A stretch of 12,144 bases of DNA. Origin: Candidatus Omnitrophota bacterium. Its GTDB lineage: Bacteria; Omnitrophota; Gorgyraeia; Zapsychrales; JANLHA01. Under the pieces are notes generated by a model. It had not been told where the DNA came from, searched no databases, and saw only the letters and a list, made by a program, of their open reading frames with translations. Shown piece by piece: positions 1 to 6,861 of this stretch (its first letter is position 1; each line of letters begins with the position of its first letter). The position numbers and the translations under genes were made by a program. Where the stretch lies: the NCBI GenBank assembly GCA_024653845.1, contig JANLHA010000298.1, positions 1 to 12,144 of the forward strand, read 5' to 3'.

Positions 1-30
1 TACTCAAAAACTTGAGCCTTTAGGGTACCC

Positions 31-72
31 GTTCGCACCGGAGATTGTGTAACCTATGTCTCCGGTACGAAC
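31..72. repeat. 14-bp inverted repeat 3' of tRNA-Asn
   Basis: GTTCGCACCGGAGA (31-44) and TCTCCGGTACGAAC (59-72) are inverted copies pairing at 13 of 14 positions around a 14-nt spacer. The right arm is part of the first 25-bp direct repeat, so the left arm is an inverted fragment of the same repeat. On the minus strand it lies downstream of tRNA-Asn but has no following T-tract, so I do not call it a terminator. It may be a remnant of opposed IS ends. Confidence 0.45.
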
Positions 73-97
73 TGTTACCTTTGTGTCCGGTATGGAC
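48..97. repeat. Two tandem 25-bp direct repeats, possible IS-end remnant
   Basis: Positions 48-72 and 73-97 are adjacent direct repeats matching at 20 of 25 positions, with the common pattern TGTNACCTNTGTNTCCGGTA. Short repeats of this kind, starting TGT and carrying TATGTCTCCGGT-like blocks, are what I associate with the terminal transposase-binding repeats of IS481/IS21-like elements. No transposase gene is visible on either side, and the next feature rightwards is the tRNA-Asn 3' end at 109, so at most this is a truncated end. The repeat itself is seen directly; the IS assignment is inference. Confidence 0.4.
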
Positions 98-108
98 CCA
101 CGTCAATA

Positions 109-384
109 TGGCTCCCCCGCGAGGACTCGAACCTCGGACCCAGTGGTTACGATCTGACTCTGATTACTCAGAGAGTCGGACTTTCTCTTCGCCCAACTTA
201 GGGGCGGCGGGTGTAAAGTCTCTGCACTTGCCCTCCGTCACAAATTATGACGAATGCTAGCTCAGGATTGTCCCAATATTTAAATTAGGATTTCCCTGAC
301 TTAGCCCGCTTTTCACTTCGATGTTTCCACCGAAGGCTGCTAACCATAAACAGCCACTTGCTCTACCGACTGAGCTACAGGGGA
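109..384 (-). tRNA. tRNA-Asn(GUU) interrupted by a group I intron
   Basis: The 5' exon is 384-350 (35 nt) and the 3' exon 149-109 (41 nt), giving a 76-nt mature tRNA with an encoded CCA (111-109). The acceptor stem TCCCCTG/CGGGGGA has one U.G pair and discriminator G73, as in bacterial tRNA-Asn. The D arm reads GCTCAGTCGGTAGAGC. The joined anticodon arm is AGTGG-CTGTTAA-CCACT, giving anticodon GUU after U33. The T arm is CGAGG-TTCGAGT-CCTCG. The intron falls between U35 and U36, so the anticodon does not exist until splicing. The 5' exon closely resembles E. coli tRNA-Asn. The other two tRNAs in the window do not encode CCA. Splice junctions are fixed by P1 and P10 pairing. Confidence 0.95.
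150..349 (-). ncRNA. Self-splicing group I intron (IC3-like), 200 nt, in tRNA-Asn
   Basis: A complete group I fold can be drawn. P1 is exon GGCUGU with intron GCAGCC (340-335), leaving the conserved U.G at the 5' splice site. P10 pairs UGGUUA in L1 (346-341) with the first six 3'-exon bases UAACCA. P2 (334-328/323-317) has a GAAA loop. P3 is GCGGG (309-305) with CCCGC (211-207). P4 is CAGG/CCUG (298-295/266-263), P5 290-284/277-271, P6a 254-248/240-234, and P8 205-202/194-191. P7 is GAGACU (222-217) with AGUCC (182-178), with the typical bulged A221. P9 has an inner GUAA-capped stem (171-168/163-160). The last base is G150, the expected terminal G. The block CAATCCTGAGC matches my recollection of cyanobacterial tRNA-Leu introns, hence IC3. 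There is no room for a homing endonuclease. Confidence 0.93.
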
Positions 385-413
385 ACAAATTTTTAAATCA
401 CAAATCGGGTTCG

Positions 414-441
414 ATTATATCGAAAAACTCGAAGATGTCAA
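414..441 (-). promoter_or_regulatory. Consensus sigma-70 promoter for tRNA-Asn
   Basis: On the minus strand TTGACA (441-436) and TATAAT (419-414) both match the consensus exactly and are separated by 16 bp. The expected start, about 7 bases past the -10 box, is near 407, leaving a leader of roughly 20 nt before the tRNA 5' end at 384. The promoter lies in the gap just after the recR stop codon, so the tRNA has its own strong promoter. It is the clearest promoter in the window. Confidence 0.87.
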
Positions 442-449
442 TAATCTCT

Positions 450-1049
450 TCACTCAATCACCCGCCGAGAAGACATCGATAACGCGAGTGTCGAAGCATC
501 GGCATATTCCACCGAACTTCCGACCGGAATCCCTAATCCAATCCGCGTGACCTTGACTCCCAACGGACGCAACTCTTTCATAATGTGCAATGCCGTCATT
601 TCACCTTCGGTATCAGGGTCCGTGGCCATAACCACTTCTTTGACACCCTTCTCTTGAATTCTTTTCATCAATCGTTCTAAACGCAAATCTTCTGGGCCTC
701 TTCCTTCCGTCGGAGAAATCGCACCCAAAAGAACATGATAAACGCCCCTATACATTCCGCTACGCTCGATAGCTAATAAATGTTTGTGATCCTCGACGAC
801 ACAAATTATCGTTTGATCACGGCCAGGATTTTCACAAATTTCACAAACTTCCTTCTCACTCAAATGGTTGCAAACCGTGCAGAGACGCATGCGTTCTTTC
901 AAGGCTAAAATGTTCTGACAAAAACTTTGTGTATCTTCCGGCGAAGTATTCAGAAACCAAAAGACCATACGCTCCGCGCTACGCCGCCCCACACCGGGCA
1001 GCTTCATCAAATGGGAAATCAAATTTTCGATCAATCGAGGATAACTCAT
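450..1049 (-). CDS. recR: Recombination mediator protein RecR
   Basis: 199 residues, the normal RecR length. RecR works with RecO (and RecF) to load RecA on SSB-coated single-stranded DNA at gaps. The helix-hairpin-helix DNA-binding motif LPGVGRRSAERM lies at residues 17-28. A zinc finger has C57, C60, C69 and C72. A Toprim domain starts near residue 82 (VVEDHKHLLAIE) and includes ATDPDTEGE at 142-150. The C-terminal GIPVGSSVEYADASTLALS segment (173-191) is the family's conserved end. It starts with ATG 61 bp after the dnaX stop on the same strand, the usual dnaX-recR pairing, but the small ybaB gene often found between them is absent. An AAGGA lies about 17 bases upstream of the ATG, so the ribosome site is weak and translation may depend on readthrough from dnaX. 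Confidence 0.97.
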   Translation of the reverse strand: MSYPRLIENLISHLMKLPGVGRRSAERMVFWFLNTSPEDTQSFCQNILALKERMRLCTVCNHLSEKEVCEICENPGRDQTIICVVEDHKHLLAIERSGMYRGVYHVLLGAISPTEGRGPEDLRLERLMKRIQEKGVKEVVMATDPDTEGEMTALHIMKELRPLGVKVTRIGLGIPVGSSVEYADASTLALSMSSRRVIE

Positions 1050-1062
1050 GATTATTTTATTT

Positions 1063-1105
1063 GAGATCCTTCCGCCCTCATTCTTATTGAAGCGTCAGGA
1101 TGACA
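1063..1105. repeat. GAGATCCTTC...CAGGATGACA repeat hairpin in the dnaX-recR gap
   Basis: On the plus strand GAGATCCTTC (1063-1072) and CAGGATGACA (1096-1105) flank a variable 23-nt core. ATCCT/AGGAT can pair, and CGC (1073-1075) can pair with GCG (1092-1094). I recognise this outline (TGTCATCCTGA...GAAGGATCTC on the other strand) as a short interspersed palindromic element seen in many unrelated bacterial genomes. Its mode of spread is not known to me. It fills nearly all of the 61-bp space between dnaX and recR and includes the only SD-like AAGGA ahead of recR, so it could affect recR translation. The family assignment is from memory, not a search. Confidence 0.5.
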
Positions 1106-1110
1106 ATTTG

Positions 1111-2787
1111 TTATTCATTGTGCCACTTGCGCACAACGGTTCCTTTAAAAGTATCTAACGCGGTTTTGACAATCCCCTCTTCATCATCGGCCGTCGCCGC
1201 AGCTTTTTCATCCGCCAAAACGTATTGCACAACAATTTTGGATTGCAACTTCTCCGAGAAAACTTTCTCAACCAAAATTCTCGACTCCTGATCCTCGAGT
1301 GATTCTTTATGAAATGTGAAGTCTCTGGTGAATCCAATTTTTAATTTCTCACCGTCAAGTGAAACCGGGAATCCATCTTGAAGATACGTGGCCAATGACA
1401 TTTTCTCTCGACTGACCGCGTGGGTCAAACCACTCCAGGACTTTCGAATGTCTTCGAGGGCCAGATCCATTCGTACCGATGACGTCGAAGTAAATGAAGA
1501 AGGCGAAGCAACAGGAGCTGTAACCGGGGCTTGAGTCAATGCTGGATTAGGGTTCGAAAAAAAACTAGTCTCTCCCTTACTACTTTTTAAAACTTTTTTT
1601 GGAGATGCAAAACTGGCTGCCATCGACTCAGAAACTGGCGACGGCTCTTTCACAACAACATCTTTCTTCTCAACATAAACTGCCGCAGGCAGAGGCGAAG
1701 AGGAATACGTCATTTTCGCAAACGCAATTTCCAAAGGCATCCTCAAAGATTCCACAATCCGCCCCATTTCCTGAGCGCCAATTAAAAAATCGATGGCTTT
1801 CAAAATATCAGCAAGATCCCAATCCTGGGATTGTGTCAAATACATCTCTTTAATCGACACCGGCTGATCGATCAATCGACCCAAAGACTTTCCTCCCACC
1901 TTGACGACCATCAAATTACGAAAATGTTCTACCATATCCTTGATGAGCTGTTTGACATCTTTTCCTTTATCCAAAATATCATCGAGAATCTTTAAGCCAG
2001 TCGAACAATCTTTTTTCCCAAGGGCATCAACCAATTGAAACAAAAGATCAACTTCCACGAGTCCAAGCATCGAGCAGACATCTTCAGTTTTGATTTCTCG
2101 ATCTTGCAAAGCGCTCACCTGATCAAGAATACTCAGTGCATCGCGAAAACTTCCCTGAGACGCTTTGGCAATGGCATGCAGTGCATCGACTTCAATTTTC
2201 AAATTTTCTTTCACCGCAACGCCTGATAATGTTTCTGCAATGACCTTAAGTGTCGGGCGTTTGAAATCATATCGCTGACAACGAGAAATGATCGTCGCTG
2301 GAACTTTGTTCGGATCTGTCGTGGCAAAAATGAATTTGACGTGCTCAGGAGGCTCCTCGAGCGTTTTGAGTAAGGCATTGAACGCTTCCGTCGTCAACAT
2401 ATGCACTTCATCGACAATATAAACTTTATATCGACCATAACCCGGAGCAAATTTGACGTTCTCTCGAAGGCTGCGAATCTCGTCGATCCCACGATTAGAC
2501 GCACCATCGATTTCCAAGACATCCATGCTTGTTCCCTTGGTGATTTCCTGGCAGGCAAAACATTGATCGCAAGGATTGAGTGTGGGGCCATTCTGACAAT
2601 TCAAACATTTGGCCAGAATCCGAGCGCAAGACGTTTTTCCAACCCCCCGTGGACCACAAAAAAGATAAGCATGAGCAATACGCCCGGAGGAGATAGCACC
2701 TTTCATCAGATCGGTGATGTGTTCTTGACCAATAATTGATTCAAAATTTTGGGGACGATATTTTCGGGCTAGGACAAAATAAGACAT
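1111..2787 (-). CDS. dnaX: DNA polymerase III clamp-loader subunit tau/gamma
   Basis: 558 residues. This AAA+ ATPase of the clamp loader loads the beta clamp, and full-length tau also bridges polymerase and helicase. Seen: Walker A GPRGVGKT (45-52), a zinc module with C64, C73, C76 and C79, Walker B VDEVH (125-129), sensor region FATTDPNKVP (154-163) and arginine finger in SRC (168-170). Domain III ends near residue 365. Then comes a low-complexity Ser/Pro/Ala linker (about 362-438) and a C-terminal domain (440-530). Codons 397-398 sit in a seven-A run that could give a short gamma product (separate entry). The start ATG has AAGGA 10 bases upstream. The gene is followed by recR. E. coli DnaX is longer (643), mostly because of a longer C-terminal part. 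Confidence 0.97.
   Translation of the reverse strand: MSYFVLARKYRPQNFESIIGQEHITDLMKGAISSGRIAHAYLFCGPRGVGKTSCARILAKCLNCQNGPTLNPCDQCFACQEITKGTSMDVLEIDGASNRGIDEIRSLRENVKFAPGYGRYKVYIVDEVHMLTTEAFNALLKTLEEPPEHVKFIFATTDPNKVPATIISRCQRYDFKRPTLKVIAETLSGVAVKENLKIEVDALHAIAKASQGSFRDALSILDQVSALQDREIKTEDVCSMLGLVEVDLLFQLVDALGKKDCSTGLKILDDILDKGKDVKQLIKDMVEHFRNLMVVKVGGKSLGRLIDQPVSIKEMYLTQSQDWDLADILKAIDFLIGAQEMGRIVESLRMPLEIAFAKMTYSSSPLPAAVYVEKKDVVVKEPSPVSESMAASFASPKKVLKSSKGETSFFSNPNPALTQAPVTAPVASPSSFTSTSSVRMDLALEDIRKSWSGLTHAVSREKMSLATYLQDGFPVSLDGEKLKIGFTRDFTFHKESLEDQESRILVEKVFSEKLQSKIVVQYVLADEKAAATADDEEGIVKTALDTFKGTVVRKWHNE
1580..1600 (-). promoter_or_regulatory. Candidate slippage/frameshift site for a gamma-type DnaX product
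   Basis: The dnaX codons CCA AAA AAA GTT (codons 396-399) contain the in-frame heptamer A AAA AAA (1600-1594), an X XXY YYZ type site. A -1 shift adds only Ser-Phe-Lys-Lys before a TAG at 1582-1580, giving about 402 residues: domains I-III without the tau tail. E. coli uses A AAA AAG for its 431-residue gamma. An AU-rich hairpin can form just downstream (AAAAAGTAGT pairing with ACTAGTTTTT, one mismatch). No clear SD-like stimulator is visible upstream. Transcriptional slippage, as in Thermus dnaX, is the alternative. The placement is convincing; actual use is inference. Confidence 0.45.
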
Positions 2788-2843
2788 GAATTATGAATCC
2801 TTAAGGTTTTAAAAGTGCGCTTATTTTATCATAGATTTAGGAA

Positions 2844-2866
2844 ATCAAAGATCCCTTTTCTTTGAT
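2844..2866. repeat. 8-bp perfect hairpin between the EEP gene and dnaX
   Basis: ATCAAAGA (2844-2851) and TCTTTGAT (2859-2866) are perfect inverted copies around a 7-nt loop. On the minus strand it follows the EEP-family stop codon (2876) by 9 bases and precedes dnaX, but no T-tract follows it in that direction. On the plus strand T7 follows at 2871-2877, but no plus-strand gene is visible. It could be a weak terminator or part of the dnaX leader; the rest of this gap shows no convincing promoter. Confidence 0.35.
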
Positions 2867-2875
2867 AAAGTTTTT

Positions 2876-3796
2876 TTATTCTATCTTCAACTTTGTATAA
2901 ACCGGGTAATGATCAGAACCGAGATCGGGTCCTGTTTTATGATCAAGTACGCGAATATTAGGACTGACAAGAATATGATCGATTGTAATCCCTGCCCAAG
3001 GCCACATCGTTGGCCATGTAACATGGATTCCAAATCCTTTTCGAGCATCTACCAAATTCATTATCTTTGTAAATTGGCTGAATTGATGAGACCACGAAGT
3101 CGTGTTCAGATCACCAATCAAAATGAGATTGTGATCGAAAAATGATCTTTTTGAAGCAATGTCTTCAAGCTGTTCATTTCTTAATTCATAATATCTAAAA
3201 TTCCAGGGTGGAACCGGATGAGTAAATAAAAGCGTTGTAGGTTTATTGTTAATCAAATATTTGGCCACAACACTTGGGACTCCTGCAGAGCCAAAATGGA
3301 TGATTTGAATATCTTCAACAGGAATTTTGCTATACAAACCAATGCCAAAATTATCATTGCGTGCGGAAGAGACCCAATAAGGGTATTCTTTAAGAGATTC
3401 AGTCAAGGCGGATAACCACGTTTCATTGACTTCTTCTAAAGCCAGAATGTCTGGATTCACTTCTTTTATATATTCCTGAAGCTCTTGAAACTGATCATTG
3501 TAAGAATTCAAATTAAAAAGAAGTATCGAAATTTTTTGAGATGGGACAGCCACTTTATTGTTTGCTGAAGGAAAATAAAGAGGAATGATCAATGCGAAGT
3601 TAACCAAAGCAGCTACTAAAGCCAGGCTCAATATTTTCCATCTTTTTTTAGGAATACAGAGAAGAACACAAAAAATTTGCCAAAAAAAATATTGAACCCG
3701 AAAATGCGATGCCAGATCAAACCACCATCCAAATTGACTAAAGAATCCGGCAATGGTTAGGATCAAAGATACCGACAAAAGAATCGTGGGAATCAT
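2876..3796 (-). CDS. Membrane-anchored endonuclease/exonuclease/phosphatase (EEP) family protein
   Basis: 306 residues. The N-terminal quarter has hydrophobic segments at about 3-22, 35-48 and 54-76, so the catalytic domain (about 88-305) is membrane-tethered; its side of the membrane is not decided by the sequence. EEP-fold signatures appear in order: LLFNLN (92-97), LEEVN with metal-binding Glu (120-124), TH at 192-193, GDLN (228-231), TIDHILVS (271-278) and GSDHYPV with catalytic Asp/His (293-299). These are the metal, phosphate and catalytic positions of the DNase I/AP-endonuclease/sphingomyelinase superfamily, so it should be an active phosphodiesterase or phosphatase, but the substrate cannot be told. 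The ATG overlaps the stop of the upstream epimerase gene by 4 bp (ATGA), indicating coupled translation. Confidence 0.85.
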   Translation of the reverse strand: MIPTILLSVSLILTIAGFFSQFGWWFDLASHFRVQYFFWQIFCVLLCIPKKRWKILSLALVAALVNFALIIPLYFPSANNKVAVPSQKISILLFNLNSYNDQFQELQEYIKEVNPDILALEEVNETWLSALTESLKEYPYWVSSARNDNFGIGLYSKIPVEDIQIIHFGSAGVPSVVAKYLINNKPTTLLFTHPVPPWNFRYYELRNEQLEDIASKRSFFDHNLILIGDLNTTSWSHQFSQFTKIMNLVDARKGFGIHVTWPTMWPWAGITIDHILVSPNIRVLDHKTGPDLGSDHYPVYTKLKIE

Positions 3797-4704
3797 GATA
3801 CAATTTTCTCTAAAGCGAATTGAATATTAGAATATTTAAAAAAATATCCTGAATCCATCAATCGCTGAGGAAAAACTTTGGCGCCATTCAAAAGCAAGCT
3901 CTTTCCCATTTCGCTGAAAATGAGTTTTATCGCTAAAGCGGGCACAGGCAGAACGGCCGGCCGCTTAAGGACACCTCCTAACACTTTGGTAAATTCGCGA
4001 TTCGAGACAGCCTCGGGCGAAACAACATTGATTGGTCCTGATAACTTTTCGTTATTAATAATATGTTCGACTATCAGAGGGATTTCTTTCAGCGCGACCC
4101 AACTGATCATTTGGCAGCCATTGCCGATCGGGCCACCTAATCCGAGACGAAAAACAGGCAACATTTTGGCTAAGGCTCCTCCCGACTTTTCTAAAATCAT
4201 ACCGAAGCGAAGATTAATCACTCGTATGTCATCACGGTTTAATACGCTCGCAGCTTCCCAATCACGACACACTTGTGCCAGAAAATCTTGCCCCAACGGA
4301 GAAGATTCATCCAATATTTCTTGAGGTGAATGATGGCCATAGATTCCAACGGCCGAAGCGCAAAACCAGACTTTAGGAGGATTTTTTAAATTCAAGATAG
4401 ATTTTTGCAACAACTTGGTGCTCTCAACGCGACTGTCGTAGATTAATTTTTTATACTTTGGCGTCCATCGTCGAGCAGAAATATTTGCACCCGCCAAATG
4501 GATGAGAACATCACATCCTTCCAATTGAGGCAGATCGATCCAGCCTTTTTGGGAATCCCAGGGAATGGATTTTTCAGATGAGGGCGCTCCTTTCGTCGAA
4601 GGACGAAGCAGTGGAGAAATTTCGCAGCCTTGCTCTTGAAAATATGCGCAGATAGCTTTGCCCACCATTCCGGTGGAACCTGTGATGGCGATGCGAAGAG
4701 GCAT
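3793..4704 (-). CDS. TIGR01777-family NAD(P)-dependent epimerase (YfcH-like)
   Basis: 303 residues, typical for this extended short-chain dehydrogenase subfamily. The Rossmann nucleotide motif TGSTGMVG is at 8-15, HLAGANIS at 69-76, SAVGIYG with the active-site Tyr at 117-123, LRFGMIL at 165-171 and SWVALKEI at 201-208. The C-terminal part, PAVLPVPALAIKL onwards (249-298), is the DUF1731 cap. E. coli YfcH and eukaryotic SDR39U1 are relatives; their substrate is not established to my knowledge. A good ribosome site (AAAGGT) precedes the ATG. It starts 17 bp after the tex stop and overlaps the EEP gene by 4 bp, so it is very likely in the same transcript. Confidence 0.92.
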   Translation of the reverse strand: MPLRIAITGSTGMVGKAICAYFQEQGCEISPLLRPSTKGAPSSEKSIPWDSQKGWIDLPQLEGCDVLIHLAGANISARRWTPKYKKLIYDSRVESTKLLQKSILNLKNPPKVWFCASAVGIYGHHSPQEILDESSPLGQDFLAQVCRDWEAASVLNRDDIRVINLRFGMILEKSGGALAKMLPVFRLGLGGPIGNGCQMISWVALKEIPLIVEHIINNEKLSGPINVVSPEAVSNREFTKVLGGVLKRPAVLPVPALAIKLIFSEMGKSLLLNGAKVFPQRLMDSGYFFKYSNIQFALEKIVS

Positions 4705-4721
4705 ATTTACCTTTATAGATT

Positions 4722-6854
4722 TTATTTATTTTTCATCGTCAACGCAATTCGACGACGAGGAAGATCAACTTCCAAAACTGTCACTTTGATGTGTTGATGC
4801 ATTTTCAAAACTTCACTAGGATGCTTGATAAACTTATCTGAAATCTGACTGATATGAATAAGCCCATCGAGATGAACACCCAAATCCACAAAGACTCCAA
4901 AGTTGGTGATATTCGTGACAACCGCTGGCAATTTCATTCCAGGCGTAAGATCTTCAGGGCGAGTGACGCCTTCTTTGAAACGAATGATTTCGAAATTGTC
5001 GCGAGGGTCGCGGCCAGGTTTGGCAAGCTCTTGATAAATATCTTCGAGCGTTGGGATTCCAATCGTCGCAGTGACATATTTTTTCAGTTCAATTTTTCTG
5101 CGCAATTTTTCGTCCCGCATCAAATCTTGGATCGCACATCCTACATCTTTGGCCATATTCTCGACAATTCCATAACTTTCCGGATGAACAGCGCTAGCAT
5201 CTAGAATATTCACACCATCACGAATGCGCAAAAATCCTGCGGCTTGCTGAATCGCCGTCGAGCCTAAATGAGGAACATCATAGAGCTCTTCCCTCGACTT
5301 GAAAGCTCCTTTTTGATTACGATAATCAATGATGCTTTGAGCGCGCGTGGGCCCAAGTCCTGCCACATAAGTTAGAAGTTGTTTACTGGCAGTGTTCAAC
5401 TCTACGCCGACCTGATTGACACAACTGACAACGACATCATCCAAAGACTCTTTGAGCCATTTCTGATCAACGTCGTGCTGATATTGCCCCACACCAATGG
5501 CCTTCGCGTCAATTTTGACAAGCTCAGCCAAGGGATCCATTAACCGACGGCCAATCGAAACCGCCCCGCGAACGGTGACATCATAATCAGGAAGCTCTTC
5601 ACGAGCGACGTCCGATGCAGAATAAACCGACGCCCCGGTTTCACTGGCGATCAAAATCTGAATGTCTCCGGGCAAACCAAGGCTGCGCACAAAATCTTCG
5701 GTTTCTCGGCTTGCAGTTCCGTTACCAATGGCAATAAATTCAATTTTAAATCGCTGGCATAATTCTTTTAACAGAGCTGTGGCCTCTTCCAATCGTGGAC
5801 CTGGCTCGGAAGGAAAAATCGCTGTGTTATACAAAAGCTTTCCTTCGTGATTCAAACAAACCACTTTGCATCCGGTGCGATACCCTGGGTCAATCGCCAT
5901 AATATTGCGTTGACCTAACGGCGGGGCCATCAACAATTGACGTAAATTTTCAGCAAAAACTTTGATCGCTTCGTGGTCGGCCTGTTCTTTGGTCATCGCG
6001 CGGACTTCAGTTTCCATTGATGGTGCTAACAGACGACGAAAAGTATCTTGAATGGCCATTTGAACTTGTTCCGAAGATTCGCTCTTTCCTCGCAAAAAAC
6101 GTTCCTGAAGAATATGTAAGGCGTCATTTTCAGGCACTTCGACTTTAAGGCTTAAAATTTTGTCTTTTTCTCCTCGACGAACGGCCAACAAACGATGAGA
6201 AGGAACCGTCTTTACGGGGTCTTGCCAATCAAAATAATCTTTGTATTTAGCGCCTTCGACTTCTTTGTTGCGGATCACCTTCGACTTGAAAATTCCTTTT
6301 TCAAAATAAAGCTTACGCAGCTCTGAACGCACTTCTGCGTCCTCACTGATCCACTCGGCAATGATATCTCGAGCGCCAGCCAGGGCTTCTTCCACACCCC
6401 CAATTTCTTTTTCCGCATTGATATATTTGCGCGCTTCTTTTCCCAAATCAAGAGGGCCTTGTTTAAAAATGATTTCAGCCAGCGGCTCAAGACCTTTTTC
6501 TTTAGCGATGGTCGCGCGGGTACGCCGTTTGGGGCGAAAGGGCAAGTAAATATCTTCGAGAGCCGTGAGGGTGAGGGCTTCCAGAATCTTTTTCTTGAGC
6601 TCATCAGTTAGCAATTTACGTTCTTGAAGGGATGCCAAAATAGCTTCTCGACGTTTGTCCAATTCTCGCAGTTGTTTGAGTCGATCACGAATGGCGGTGA
6701 TAGCAACCTCATCGAGACTACCCGTGGCTTCTTTTCGATAACGCGAAATGAAAGGGACTGTTCCTCCCTCATCCAAGAGTCGGACCGTTGCTTCGACTCT
6801 CGACGAAGGAAGATTCAACTCAGAACTGATTTGAAAAATGTGTTTAGTGGACAT
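4722..6854 (-). CDS. tex: Tex family RNA-binding transcription accessory protein
   Basis: 710 residues from the chosen start. Tex is a conserved cytoplasmic nucleic-acid-binding protein related to eukaryotic Spt6; its exact role in bacteria is unsettled. Seen in order: an N-terminal helical region with FISRYRKE (36-43), a YqgF/RNase H-like domain starting at NIMAIDPGYRTG (317-328), the invariant GQYQHDVDQ stretch (457-465), helix-hairpin-helix VAGLGPTRAQSII (497-509), and a C-terminal S1 domain (about 639-707). It lacks the extra tail that some members carry after S1. An upstream in-frame ATG at 6917 would add 21 residues but overlap the preceding gene by 56 bp. I use the ATG at 6854, where MSTKHIFQISSEL begins the family homology. 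No good SD is visible, so coupling to the outer-membrane gene, 7 bp upstream, is likely. Confidence 0.95.
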   Translation of the reverse strand: MSTKHIFQISSELNLPSSRVEATVRLLDEGGTVPFISRYRKEATGSLDEVAITAIRDRLKQLRELDKRREAILASLQERKLLTDELKKKILEALTLTALEDIYLPFRPKRRTRATIAKEKGLEPLAEIIFKQGPLDLGKEARKYINAEKEIGGVEEALAGARDIIAEWISEDAEVRSELRKLYFEKGIFKSKVIRNKEVEGAKYKDYFDWQDPVKTVPSHRLLAVRRGEKDKILSLKVEVPENDALHILQERFLRGKSESSEQVQMAIQDTFRRLLAPSMETEVRAMTKEQADHEAIKVFAENLRQLLMAPPLGQRNIMAIDPGYRTGCKVVCLNHEGKLLYNTAIFPSEPGPRLEEATALLKELCQRFKIEFIAIGNGTASRETEDFVRSLGLPGDIQILIASETGASVYSASDVAREELPDYDVTVRGAVSIGRRLMDPLAELVKIDAKAIGVGQYQHDVDQKWLKESLDDVVVSCVNQVGVELNTASKQLLTYVAGLGPTRAQSIIDYRNQKGAFKSREELYDVPHLGSTAIQQAAGFLRIRDGVNILDASAVHPESYGIVENMAKDVGCAIQDLMRDEKLRRKIELKKYVTATIGIPTLEDIYQELAKPGRDPRDNFEIIRFKEGVTRPEDLTPGMKLPAVVTNITNFGVFVDLGVHLDGLIHISQISDKFIKHPSEVLKMHQHIKVTVLEVDLPRRRIALTMKNK

Positions 6855-6861
6855 AAGATTT

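Noticed and set aside
45..260. 71-codon plus-strand open frame
   Set aside because: It runs antisense through the tRNA-Asn 3' exon and intron; the frame is accidental.
2393..2591. Open frames in other phases within dnaX near the zinc module
   Set aside because: dnaX is intact in its own frame with all motifs; the others are shadows.
2788..2875. Promoter for dnaX (TTGATT with TAAAAT, about 14 bp apart)
   Set aside because: The spacing is too short and the boxes are weak, so I do not call it.
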